10,239 nt of DNA from Chitinophagaceae bacterium (GCA_947468255.1 CANIMM010000089.1:1-10239); one strand, 5' to 3'. Numbered from the stretch's first letter, positions 1 to 7,403 are shown. The notes: generated by a model from the letters alone, not told the origin. Numbers and translations are program-made.

Positions 1-252
1 CTCATAAGTAAACAGATGGGCCAATTCGTGAAGAAGCGTAATCAAAAAAGAATACTGATTCAGATTACCATTAATACTGATCCGGTGATTTTTATCGGCT
101 TGTGAATTTCTGTAGTCTCCTAAAACCGTTTTTCGTTCTCGCGTAATAGTGAGTTGAACCTTATACTGAAGCAGGTACTGGGAAACCTCCTCGAAACTTC
201 CTTCAGGCAGATAATGCTGCAACTGGTGTAAAGGAGCTTCCTGCTTAGCCAT
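1..252 (-). CDS. SprT-like zinc metalloprotease domain protein, partial (C-terminus off the left edge)
   Basis: The gene starts at the ATG whose complement is at 250-252 and stays open for 84 codons to the window edge, so only the N-terminal part is visible. Residues 75-79 read HELAH, the HExxH zinc-binding and catalytic motif, followed by LFTYE. The preceding stretch (TITRERKTVLGDYR, residues 35-48, then an RISING segment) resembles the short SprT-like proteins of Bacteroidota. The SprT-like fold is shared with eukaryotic Spartan, a DNA-protein crosslink protease; the bacterial members are poorly characterised, so the substrate is unknown. No signal peptide is visible, which suggests a cytoplasmic protein. 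Its start lies inside the end of the upstream membrane-protein gene (8-bp overlap), so the two are probably translationally coupled. The downstream part of the domain, including any third zinc ligand, is not in the window. Confidence 0.82.
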   Translation of the reverse strand, partial: MAKQEAPLHQLQHYLPEGSFEEVSQYLLQYKVQLTITRERKTVLGDYRNSQADKNHRISINGNLNQYSFLITLLHELAHLFTYE

Positions 253-640
253 TTTTTTGCCTATTCAATTTGGTGATTATTGCTACTTCTACTCCAAGAT
301 AGATGAGATATAAAAACATCGCCGAAAACACAGAGACCTTACTAACACTATTGCCCGCAATCAACCTATAAACAATGACAGCTGTTATAGTCACAAACAT
401 TTTGATCAGCATCCCTCCCATTACGCTTCTGATAAAAACGTTGGGATTGCTGTTTCCCAATGCCTTACGTTGCATAAAAAAAGCTACCAAACTTAATAAA
501 AAGAAAATGTCATTGGCAAAGAACAACACATAGAAATCAATACCCCATTTCGCTACAATTTCTCTTGCTGCATACAATGTTAAATTAGTAAGGACAAATA
601 CTATAAACAGCGGTAAAATAATTTTATTTTGTGGAGTCAT
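245..640 (-). CDS. Small four-helix membrane protein, AtpI-like (function unknown)
   Basis: This 131-residue protein is almost entirely membrane-embedded. Counting from the ATG at 640, hydrophobic segments lie at about residues 7-25, 36-56, 70-94 and 101-123, with a short basic C-terminus (KLNRQKNG). A GTG at 647-649 would add three residues (MGN); I prefer the ATG because GTG starts are less usual in this group and neither start has a clear Shine-Dalgarno. The second half (RSVMGGMLIKMF, then a helix ending in GVEVAIITKL) resembles the small AtpI-like proteins that in many Bacteroidota lie near bactofilin and the F0F1 ATP synthase genes. No ATP synthase subunit gene is visible here, so this link is tentative. 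It begins 26 bp after the bactofilin stop and overlaps the SprT-like gene by 8 bp, which points to one operon. No catalytic motif is visible. Confidence 0.75.
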   Translation of the reverse strand: MTPQNKIILPLFIVFVLTNLTLYAAREIVAKWGIDFYVLFFANDIFFLLSLVAFFMQRKALGNSNPNVFIRSVMGGMLIKMFVTITAVIVYRLIAGNSVSKVSVFSAMFLYLIYLGVEVAIITKLNRQKNG

Positions 641-666
641 ATTACCCACAAAGATATTTTAAAGAT

Positions 667-1071
667 TTATTTATTCACCACATTACCCAATTCTTTATTT
701 AAGCCAACCACACTAGCTCCCGTATGGCAACTTCCATTAAAGCGGGCCGTTGGTTCTATCTGCAGTTTTGCTGCAAAAATATCACCCTGTACATCACACT
801 TTCCCATTAATTGAAGTAATTCCTTAATTTTTATGTTGCCTTTCACTTTACCTAATACATCAGCATGAAGTCCATTGATATTGCCTTCAATTACCCCTTC
901 AGGTCCTATAAAAACCTTCGCCTTGGCAAAAAGGTTTCCAGTAAGGGTTCCATCAATACGAATATCGCCTTCACTTTTAATATCCCCATTGATAGTAGTT
1001 CCAGCTCCAATAATGGTAGTACTAGCTGCAGTTGTTTCTAAAGTTGACAAACTAAATTTTGAATTAAACAT
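667..1071 (-). CDS. Bactofilin (polymer-forming cytoskeletal protein)
   Basis: The 134-residue protein has the regular short beta-repeat pattern of the bactofilin family (DUF583). After a flexible N-terminus (about 1-17), residues 18-115 run through repeated I-x-G-x-I steps such as INGDIKSEGDIRIDG (27-41), FIGPEGVIEGNI (54-65), VLGKVKGNIKI (72-82) and VQGDIFAAKLQIEP (94-107). Bactofilins fold as a right-handed beta-helix and polymerise without nucleotide into filaments, often membrane-associated, that position cell-wall enzymes or other envelope proteins. Length is typical. The short tail after 115 is poor in structure-forming residues. It lies 52 bp downstream of a small membrane protein of a family that in related genomes carries an M23 peptidase, and 26 bp upstream of a four-helix membrane protein, all on the same strand. 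The ATG at 1069-1071 fits the usual family N-terminus. Confidence 0.93.
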   Translation of the reverse strand: MFNSKFSLSTLETTAASTTIIGAGTTINGDIKSEGDIRIDGTLTGNLFAKAKVFIGPEGVIEGNINGLHADVLGKVKGNIKIKELLQLMGKCDVQGDIFAAKLQIEPTARFNGSCHTGASVVGLNKELGNVVNK

Positions 1072-1123
1072 AGGAAATTATTTTAATAGTAAAATAAGCT
1101 TAAAACTGAACAATTATATATAA

Positions 1124-1522
1124 TTATTCAGTAATATTATCTACTTTCGGTAAGACTAGTTTATTAGTGTCTAATTCGGAGGTTTTGCCATCCAGCACCT
1201 TTTTTAAGTCATCGAAATATTGCTGCCTGAATTTTAGTACATTTTCAATAGAATCTGTCCTTATTTTCAACTTACGAAACTCTCTAACTTGTCTTGCGTC
1301 ACCATATCCCACCCCAGGTAAATAATATTTGATAGGGGTAAAAACAATTAAAGCAACCGTTAAAACAGTCAGTATGACAAAAACACTGCTTAAAACAATA
1401 TACACACTGAGTCGGCTTAACCGAAATTTGACCACTTCTTCATAAGTGTCCTCATTCATTACCACCAAACGGTAACGATTTCTTAATCGTTTTAGTGTGC
1501 TGTTGGCATCTATTTTGCCCAT
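1124..1522 (-). CDS. Single-pass membrane protein with coiled coil, related to the anchor of bactofilin-linked M23 peptidases; no peptidase domain
   Basis: A 132-residue protein with a basic cytoplasmic N-terminus (KRLRNRYRLVVMNEDTYEE, residues 11-29; FRLSRLSV, 33-40), one membrane helix at about 40-62, a conserved-looking FTPIKYYLPG (61-70), and a charged helical stretch at about 77-112 that probably forms a coiled coil in the periplasm. From memory of the family, this N-terminal pattern (KYRLV..ND.TFEE..SFRLSRLNV, then FTPIREYIPGY) belongs to Bacteroidota M23/LytM-type proteins encoded beside bactofilin. Here the reading frame closes at 1124 after the coiled coil and only 52 bp separate it from bactofilin, so there is no room for the endopeptidase domain. 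It could therefore be an anchor or scaffold for the bactofilin, not an enzyme. It is first in the leftward block and divergent from porW. The ATG at 1520-1522 is the only reasonable start. Confidence 0.8.
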   Translation of the reverse strand: MGKIDANSTLKRLRNRYRLVVMNEDTYEEVVKFRLSRLSVYIVLSSVFVILTVLTVALIVFTPIKYYLPGVGYGDARQVREFRKLKIRTDSIENVLKFRQQYFDDLKKVLDGKTSELDTNKLVLPKVDNITE

Positions 1523-1579
1523 AGTTGATTATTGGATGTTAAAAATAAGGAACCTTACGGCATTATCAGTACTAATTCC

Positions 1580-1587
1580 CAAAAATA
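1580..1587 (-). promoter_or_regulatory. Candidate -7 promoter element for the leftward bactofilin block
   Basis: Read on the minus strand this is TATTTTTG, an exact match to the Bacteroidota -7 consensus TAnnTTTG, placed so that transcription would begin near 1573, about 50 nt before the ATG at 1522. No TTTG-like -33 element is found at the expected distance upstream, and short AT-rich matches can arise by chance, so support is weak. Confidence 0.3.
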
Positions 1588-1625
1588 TCCGATATTTAAC
1601 CGCTTTATTTTAATCATTGATATAC

Positions 1626-4600
1626 ATGTTAAAAAGGATTTTTTTACTGGCTTTCTTAGTTTTGGGTACCTGCACCTTTTTGAATACCGTAGCAGCTCAA
1701 GCTCCCACTTGGACTATTGACCTACTAGGCAAAGAAAAAAAGCCTGAACAATTCCAGGATAGGAAATTGGGGTCAGAAAAAATGGCAGAAAAGAAATTTA
1801 CCCCGTTGAGGCATTTTTTTCAGAATAATTTCACCCATTACAATTATTTCTATAATGCCAATAATAAAATAAAAAATGTTATTGAAAGAGCAAAAGCATC
1901 CCAAAAAGATGACTATAACAAATTGCTAAGTTTTTATCCCTATTCGCTTGAAAACACCTTGGGTCAAAAAACTGAACTAGATTCCGTGCTCTTAAAAACA
2001 ACCGCAGGAATTTTATTACATGACCTACGAAATGACTGGATAGATAATTTGTACCTACTGATGGGCAAGGCATTTTTTCTCAGAAAGGACTTTGACTCAG
2101 CGGCTGCTACCTTTCAATTTATCAACTACAATCTTTTTCCACGAAAAAAAAATGAAGATGACGATAGAATCGTAGGGACAAGCGAATCTTCGAGCAACAG
2201 CAGATTGAGTATTGCAAACAACGAGTCTAATTCGATTGTAAAAAAACTAACTAGCCATACCCCTAGCAGAAACGATGCGTTGATATGGATGGCCCGTACC
2301 TTTATTGAACAAGACGAGCTAAGTGAATCTGCCAGCTTAATCAATACGCTTCAATACGATCCCAACCTGCCCGAGCGACTTAGGGATGACCTAGATGAGG
2401 TAAATGCCTACTGGTTTTATAAGCAAAATATTTTTGACAGCGCTGCCTTCCATCTGCAAAAATCTCTGACAAATGCTGCAAGTAAACAGGATAAAGCAAG
2501 GTCAGAATTTCTGCTAGCCCAGCTCTATGAATTAACAAACCAATTTGATAAAGCTTCCCAATTTTATTTAAAAGTATCCTCCCACACTGTTGCCCCCTTA
2601 ATGGACATTTATGCCAGGCTCAATAATGCCAAAATGCTAAAAGGCACCAATTCTCATGAGCTCAACAATAGCATCAACCAGCTCGTGAAGATGGCTAAAA
2701 AAGATAAATTTGAAAGTTTTAGAGATATTCTTTTCTATTCTGCCGCTGAACTGGCTTTACAAAAACCGGATACCATTGCCGCAGTTGGCTATTTCACCAA
2801 AAGCATTCAATACAACCAATCCAATTTACCTCATAAAAACAAAGCCTTTCTTCAATTGGCTGATATCGCTTATCAGCAAAAGCAATATAAAAAAGCTTAC
2901 GCATACTACGACAGCTTACAATTGGGGGATACCTCGCTGGCAGATCGTTTAGACGTTATCAAAAATAAAAAAACTGCGCTAGTCAAAATAGTTGAAAAAA
3001 TTATTATCATCGAAAGGGAAGATAGTTTGCAAGCTCTTGCCGCCATGGCACCAACAGACAGAGCCCTATTTGTAAAAAAAATTGTAAAGCGATTACGCAA
3101 AGAGCAGGGGTTAAAAGAAGAGGTCGATATGGGAGGAACCATGATTGGCTTTGACAATCCACTGGACAATAAAAAAAATGAGCCCACAGATCTTTTTGCT
3201 GATGCCAACAAAGGTGAATGGTATTTTTATAATAGTTCATTGAAATCAAAAGGTTTTGCTGATTTTAAAAGAAAATGGGGAACTCGAAAGAATTCAGATA
3301 ATTGGCGTAGAAAAAATGCAATTGATAATTCCGCAAATAACCCCAACCAATCTGCAGTAAACAATATTAGCCCAAATGATATTGACAAAGCTACAGACCC
3401 GATTTCAAACACCGGTGGTACCAATAAAAATATCCTGAATGACACAACCCAACAAAAAAATATAAGCTATGAGACTTTAATGGCAAACATACCATTGACT
3501 CCCGAAAAAATGGATACCAGCAATAATTTACTTGCAATCAGCCTATTTGAACTAGCACAGCTTTACCAAAAGGAGCTTGAAGATTATGAGCAGGCAGTCA
3601 TTCATTATGAGCATTCCCTTATTCGATACCCAGATTCACTTTATAATGGTGAATTATACCTAGGCCTATATTTTTGCTTCACAAAACTCAAAGACAATGA
3701 AAAGGCTGCTAAATATAAAAAACTTTTGAGCCAAAACTTTGCTGGAAGCCATTCCGAAACTCTATTGAACAATCCTGAAACCTTGAATTCCAATTCAAAA
3801 AATATTGAGGGAACCAAAAGGTATGACGCCATTTACAATTTATTTATTGAGGGCAAGTTTGAAGAAGCATTGACTGAAAAGGTAAAAGCGGACAGCACCT
3901 TTGGAAATAATTTATGGACACCCCAGCTACTCTACATCGAAGCTGTTTTTTATATCAAACAAAGGCAGGATAGTGCAGCCATTGATATTTTGAAAAAAAT
4001 TGATCAGTTATTCCCCAGTACAAAACTTGCTCTAAAAGCAAATCGAATGATAGAGGTGTTAAAAAGAAGACCCGATATTGAAGCGTACCTTTCCAAACTG
4101 GAAATTACCAGAATTTCTGATGAACCAGAAGAGAAGAAAAATGGCAAACCTATTTTAAAAAGGGATGATGCAAATCTGATAGAATCGCCTAAAAATTTCA
4201 TTGACACCAGTAATAAAAAAATCAGTGCTGGTGAGCCGCTTAAAATAGATAGCATAAAAATAACTACTAAGTCTATAAAGGACAGCTCTAAAAAAGTAAT
4301 TACGGATAATGTAACGTTTACCTTTACACCAGATACAACGCATACGGTAATCATGATTTTGGATAGGGTGGACGGCACGTACATCAATGAGTCGAGGAAT
4401 GCAATGAAAAACTATCTTAGTCAAAATTTTTACAATGAACCGATTGAATTAACAAGAGATACCATTGATAAAGATCGTACGATCTTAATATTTTCGAATT
4501 TTACAAATATTCAAGCTGCTTACCAATTTTTATTGAAAATTAAAAAAGCAGCCCCCGAAGAACTGTCGTGGTTACCTGCTAATAAATATTCATTTTACCC

Positions 4601-4694
4601 GATTTCTGATGAAAACCTGCTGGTATTAAAAACAAATAAAGATATTGTGGGTTATATCAGTTGGTTGAAAAAAAATTACCCCGTCAAGTTATAA
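1626..4694 (+). CDS. porW: Type IX secretion system protein PorW/SprE (TPR repeat protein)
   Basis: I recognise this 1022-residue protein as PorW (SprE in gliding Flavobacterium), needed for type IX secretion and thought to connect the periplasmic PorK/N ring with the outer-membrane translocon. Residues 1-24 form a signal peptide (KR, hydrophobic core, VAA before Gln25). Family hallmarks follow: NNFTHYNYFYNAN (67-79), the GILLHDLRNDW block (128-138) and INYNLFPRKK (166-175). Helical TPR-like pairs run about 140-435 and 635-800. Between them is a low-complexity Asn/Asp/Lys-rich linker containing a conserved island (EWYFYN 531-536, FADFKRKWGTRKNSDNWRR 544-562). A C-terminal alpha/beta domain covers about 905-1022. 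The ATG at 1626 is chosen over an in-frame TTG at 1617 because it gives a normal signal peptide. Cys16 lies in LGTC, a poor lipobox, although characterised homologues are lipoproteins. The PBP gene follows 72 bp downstream. Confidence 0.9.
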   Translation: MLKRIFLLAFLVLGTCTFLNTVAAQAPTWTIDLLGKEKKPEQFQDRKLGSEKMAEKKFTPLRHFFQNNFTHYNYFYNANNKIKNVIERAKASQKDDYNKLLSFYPYSLENTLGQKTELDSVLLKTTAGILLHDLRNDWIDNLYLLMGKAFFLRKDFDSAAATFQFINYNLFPRKKNEDDDRIVGTSESSSNSRLSIANNESNSIVKKLTSHTPSRNDALIWMARTFIEQDELSESASLINTLQYDPNLPERLRDDLDEVNAYWFYKQNIFDSAAFHLQKSLTNAASKQDKARSEFLLAQLYELTNQFDKASQFYLKVSSHTVAPLMDIYARLNNAKMLKGTNSHELNNSINQLVKMAKKDKFESFRDILFYSAAELALQKPDTIAAVGYFTKSIQYNQSNLPHKNKAFLQLADIAYQQKQYKKAYAYYDSLQLGDTSLADRLDVIKNKKTALVKIVEKIIIIEREDSLQALAAMAPTDRALFVKKIVKRLRKEQGLKEEVDMGGTMIGFDNPLDNKKNEPTDLFADANKGEWYFYNSSLKSKGFADFKRKWGTRKNSDNWRRKNAIDNSANNPNQSAVNNISPNDIDKATDPISNTGGTNKNILNDTTQQKNISYETLMANIPLTPEKMDTSNNLLAISLFELAQLYQKELEDYEQAVIHYEHSLIRYPDSLYNGELYLGLYFCFTKLKDNEKAAKYKKLLSQNFAGSHSETLLNNPETLNSNSKNIEGTKRYDAIYNLFIEGKFEEALTEKVKADSTFGNNLWTPQLLYIEAVFYIKQRQDSAAIDILKKIDQLFPSTKLALKANRMIEVLKRRPDIEAYLSKLEITRISDEPEEKKNGKPILKRDDANLIESPKNFIDTSNKKISAGEPLKIDSIKITTKSIKDSSKKVITDNVTFTFTPDTTHTVIMILDRVDGTYINESRNAMKNYLSQNFYNEPIELTRDTIDKDRTILIFSNFTNIQAAYQFLLKIKKAAPEELSWLPANKYSFYPISDENLLVLKTNKDIVGYISWLKKNYPVKL

Positions 4695-4766
4695 GTTGGC
4701 CAAAGGCATATTGATGAAAAAATTTTTATGCCGCTTGTTAACTAAGGAAAATAAAAAAACAATAAA

Positions 4767-7181
4767 ATGAAAGACTCAGTTAGGATTTTATGGAAGGTAT
4801 TTTTTGGAGGCATATTACTGGTGGTTTTACTATTTACCCTTGCCAATTTCGGAGCCTTTGGAAAAATGCCCTCTCTAGAAGACCTCGAAAATCCGGAGGC
4901 AGACCTTGCGAGTGAGATGTATTCAAGTGATGGCAAATTGATGGGAAAATACTATGCTGAAAATAGAAGTGAAGTAAAATACAACCAAATTTCACCCAAC
5001 ATTATTCATGCTTTGGTAGCCACTGAAGATCAAAATTTTTATGAGCATTCCGGTATCGATGCTAAGGCGGTTGCTAGGGCAATTATAAAACTTGGAACTG
5101 CTGGCGGGGGAAGTCCGATTACACAACAACTTGCAAAAATGATGTTGGGACAAGGAAAAGGCAATGTGATCACTAGGGGTCTTCAAAAAATAAAGGAGTG
5201 GATCATTGCCGTGAAATTAGAAAGAAATTTCACCAAAGAGGAAATCATCACTCTCTACCTTAACAGGGCTCCTTGGGGAAATAATTATGGCATTAGGAAT
5301 GCAGCTAAAACGTACTTTCAAAAAGAGCCGATTGAACTGGGTATTGAAGAAGCCGCCGTTTTGGTGGGCATGCTCAAAGGATTTGGGTATGAACCAATCC
5401 GACACCCTATTGCAGCCCTCAACAGACGAAACACAGTGATAGAGAGAATGGTAGATTGTAAACAACAATATTTAACTGCTGCAGATGCTGCCCAACTAAA
5501 AGCGATGCCACTCATCACCCATTACAAAAAAGCAGATGACAATGTGGGAATAGCACCCTATTTCAGATCTGCATTGTCCGAAACAATGAAGGACTGGTGT
5601 AAAACACACAAAAACCCCGCCACAGGAGAATTCTACGATCTATACAGAGGTGGGTTGAAAATATACACTACCATCGATTCAAGAATGCAACAGTATGCAG
5701 AAGAATCGGTAGTTCAACAAATGCCAGTGATTCAAAAAAAACTGGATAACCTGATGAAAAACAATGGTGACAGAATGTGGAAAGTAAGGGAAAACATCAT
5801 TGAAAATGCGATGAAAACAAGTGGCCGCTGGAAAGCTATGGCCGAAGATGAAATTACTCCAGAAGAAATCAGAAAGTCTTTTTTAATTCCGGTAAAGATG
5901 AAAGTATTTGCTTGGAATGAAGCAAGGGAATTGGATACGGTAATGACTCCTAGGGATTCCATCAAATACCATAAACAAATGATGCAAACATCCTTTGTTG
6001 CAATGGACCCAAAAACTGGGGAGGTAAAATGCTGGGTAGGTGGCATTGATTTCAAATGGTTTAAATATGATCATGTTACTGCCAGTAGACAGGTGGGGTC
6101 CACCATCAAACCGCTCATTTATGCACTGGCAGTTCAAGATGCAGGCTATACCCCCTCTACCATCATTGAAGGAGGCCCAGTTCAGTATGGAAAAGATTTT
6201 CGAACCTTCGAGGGAGGTGGTGGCACATTGGCCAATTGTCTTGCCTTTTCAAAAAACACCGCTTCAGTAAGAATGACCAATTTACTAGGAGTAAATAGAA
6301 TAATAGATTTTGCAAAAAATGTTGGCATCAGTGCAAATCTGCCGCCATTTACCTCACTGGCTTTAGGCGCAGCCGAAATACCCTTATTACAACTGCTACA
6401 GGCTTATACCATGTTTCCTAACAAAGGCTTTAATACTGAGCCCACATTGATTAGCCGGATAGAAGACAAAAATGGTAACGTGCTGGAAGAATTTTCCCAG
6501 ATTACTAGTAAGCAGGTGATCAGTGAACAAGATGCATTTACCATGGTAAAACTAATGCAAGGGGTAGTTCAATTTGGTACGGGTAGGTCGCTGAATAATT
6601 ATGGTATTCCTGCAGAAAAAGCGGGAAAGACGGGCACTACCAACGATAATACCGATGGCTGGTTTATGGGATATACTCCCGAACTACTTGCCGGCACCTG
6701 GGTAGGCTGCGATGACCCTTTCATCCGAATTTATTCAGGAACCAGTGGAGGTAATGAAATGGCTCTTCCAAAATGGGGCTTTTTTATGAAAAAAGTGTAC
6801 GCAGATAAAACACTTCCTTATGGAAAAAACTTATACTTCGAGCAACCAGCAGACATGGCTAGTAATCCTATTTATGCCGATCAACAATTTGCCAATATTG
6901 TAAACCAAGGCGACAGTAATAGCCTATCCGAAGACCAAGGCAATGGAGATGCGATCGACTTCATCAATGAGCCATTATCTGAGATTCCAATTGAAAGTCA
7001 ACTTTCAAAACCCAAGTCCGATTCGAACAATAAGACAAAAAACAAAATTCCAACTAGCCCATTGCCCAATAAGGGGGAAGAAAAAAAACTAGGCAAAACA
7101 ATCCTTCCTCCTCCAGCTCAGTCGGCTGACAAAAATAAAATTCCCTCACCAAATGTAAATAAGCCGATTCCAAAAAAATAA
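4767..7181 (+). CDS. Class A penicillin-binding protein (bifunctional glycosyltransferase/transpeptidase)
   Basis: This 804-residue enzyme would polymerise lipid II into glycan strands and crosslink the peptides on the outer face of the inner membrane. One membrane helix lies at about residues 9-30. The GT51 glycosyltransferase domain (about 55-235) shows the catalytic motif EDQNFYEHSG (Glu87), the GGSPITQQ motif (114-121), and the KIKEWIIAVKLER (141-153) and LYLNRAPWG (163-171) motifs. The penicillin-binding domain (about 405-690) has all three active-site motifs: SxxK with nucleophile Ser445 and Lys448, SKN at 495-497, and KTGT at 621-624. Thus both activities look intact, though the usual GGSTITQQ carries Pro117 in place of Thr. 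A linker of about 100 residues (310-405) separates the domains. The last 70 residues or so are Pro/Lys/Asn-rich and probably disordered. The gene lies 72 bp after porW with no obvious promoter between, so cotranscription is likely. The start ATG follows an A-rich stretch, usual in this group. Confidence 0.95.
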   Translation: MKDSVRILWKVFFGGILLVVLLFTLANFGAFGKMPSLEDLENPEADLASEMYSSDGKLMGKYYAENRSEVKYNQISPNIIHALVATEDQNFYEHSGIDAKAVARAIIKLGTAGGGSPITQQLAKMMLGQGKGNVITRGLQKIKEWIIAVKLERNFTKEEIITLYLNRAPWGNNYGIRNAAKTYFQKEPIELGIEEAAVLVGMLKGFGYEPIRHPIAALNRRNTVIERMVDCKQQYLTAADAAQLKAMPLITHYKKADDNVGIAPYFRSALSETMKDWCKTHKNPATGEFYDLYRGGLKIYTTIDSRMQQYAEESVVQQMPVIQKKLDNLMKNNGDRMWKVRENIIENAMKTSGRWKAMAEDEITPEEIRKSFLIPVKMKVFAWNEARELDTVMTPRDSIKYHKQMMQTSFVAMDPKTGEVKCWVGGIDFKWFKYDHVTASRQVGSTIKPLIYALAVQDAGYTPSTIIEGGPVQYGKDFRTFEGGGGTLANCLAFSKNTASVRMTNLLGVNRIIDFAKNVGISANLPPFTSLALGAAEIPLLQLLQAYTMFPNKGFNTEPTLISRIEDKNGNVLEEFSQITSKQVISEQDAFTMVKLMQGVVQFGTGRSLNNYGIPAEKAGKTGTTNDNTDGWFMGYTPELLAGTWVGCDDPFIRIYSGTSGGNEMALPKWGFFMKKVYADKTLPYGKNLYFEQPADMASNPIYADQQFANIVNQGDSNSLSEDQGNGDAIDFINEPLSEIPIESQLSKPKSDSNNKTKNKIPTSPLPNKGEEKKLGKTILPPPAQSADKNKIPSPNVNKPIPKK

Positions 7182-7224
7182 AATGACTAATAGAGTTTCT
7201 ATGTAAAAAGATACCGGCACATTT

Positions 7225-7247
7225 AAAGGATGCCTCCTTTTATTAAA
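7225..7247 (+). terminator. Possible weak terminator after the PBP gene
   Basis: AAAGGA (7225-7230) pairs with TCCTTT (7235-7240) around a TGCC loop and is followed by an AT-rich run without a long T tract. It lies 44 bp after the PBP stop. A six-pair stem with only two G-C pairs is marginal for an intrinsic terminator. Confidence 0.3.
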
Positions 7248-7266
7248 TTAAGGAACCTGGTACAAT

Positions 7267-7300
7267 CGCCCTGCCAACTAAAAATAGTTGAAAGTAGGCG
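7267..7300 (+). other. Nested inverted repeat upstream of tyrS
   Basis: A perfect CAACTA/TAGTTG stem with an AAAA loop (7275-7290) lies inside a CGCC/GGCG outer pairing (7267-7270 with 7297-7300), leaving an internal loop of 4 and 6 bases. It is about 100 bp upstream of the tyrS start, in a 222-bp gap between genes. It could be a leader-RNA structure or part of a terminator region for the upstream gene. There is no T tract, no recognisable T-box (which Bacteroidota rarely use), and no known riboswitch motif that I can see. The rest of the gap (7182-7403) holds no ORF of note and no good TAnnTTTG promoter; the nearest is CACATTTG at 7375-7382, one mismatch from consensus. Confidence 0.35.
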
Positions 7301-7403
7301 CAATATAAAACTGATACCATTCGAGTTAGTTTGTAAATATCTGATGGATAGTAATTATTTTCGATTTTTCTACCCACATTTGCATAAGTATTAAAATAAA
7401 CGC

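Noticed and set aside
875..1123. Plus-strand ORF opposite bactofilin
   Set aside because: It mirrors the bactofilin coding frame and shows no domain or signal of its own.
1617..1625. TTG start for porW adding three residues before the ATG
   Set aside because: The ATG at 1626 gives a standard signal peptide beginning MLKRIF, and TTG starts are rare here.
2906..3211. Minus-strand ORF opposite porW
   Set aside because: It lies entirely inside the well-supported porW frame and its hydrophobic, Ser/Leu-rich composition is what an antisense reading of Lys/Asp/Glu-rich codons gives.
4705..4732. GGCATA/TATGCC inverted repeat between porW and the PBP gene
   Set aside because: The stem is six pairs with a 16-base AT-rich spacer and no T tract, too weak to call a terminator; the two genes are more likely cotranscribed.
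5732..6055. Minus-strand ORF opposite the PBP gene
   Set aside because: It is a shadow of the PBP coding sequence with no recognisable motif.
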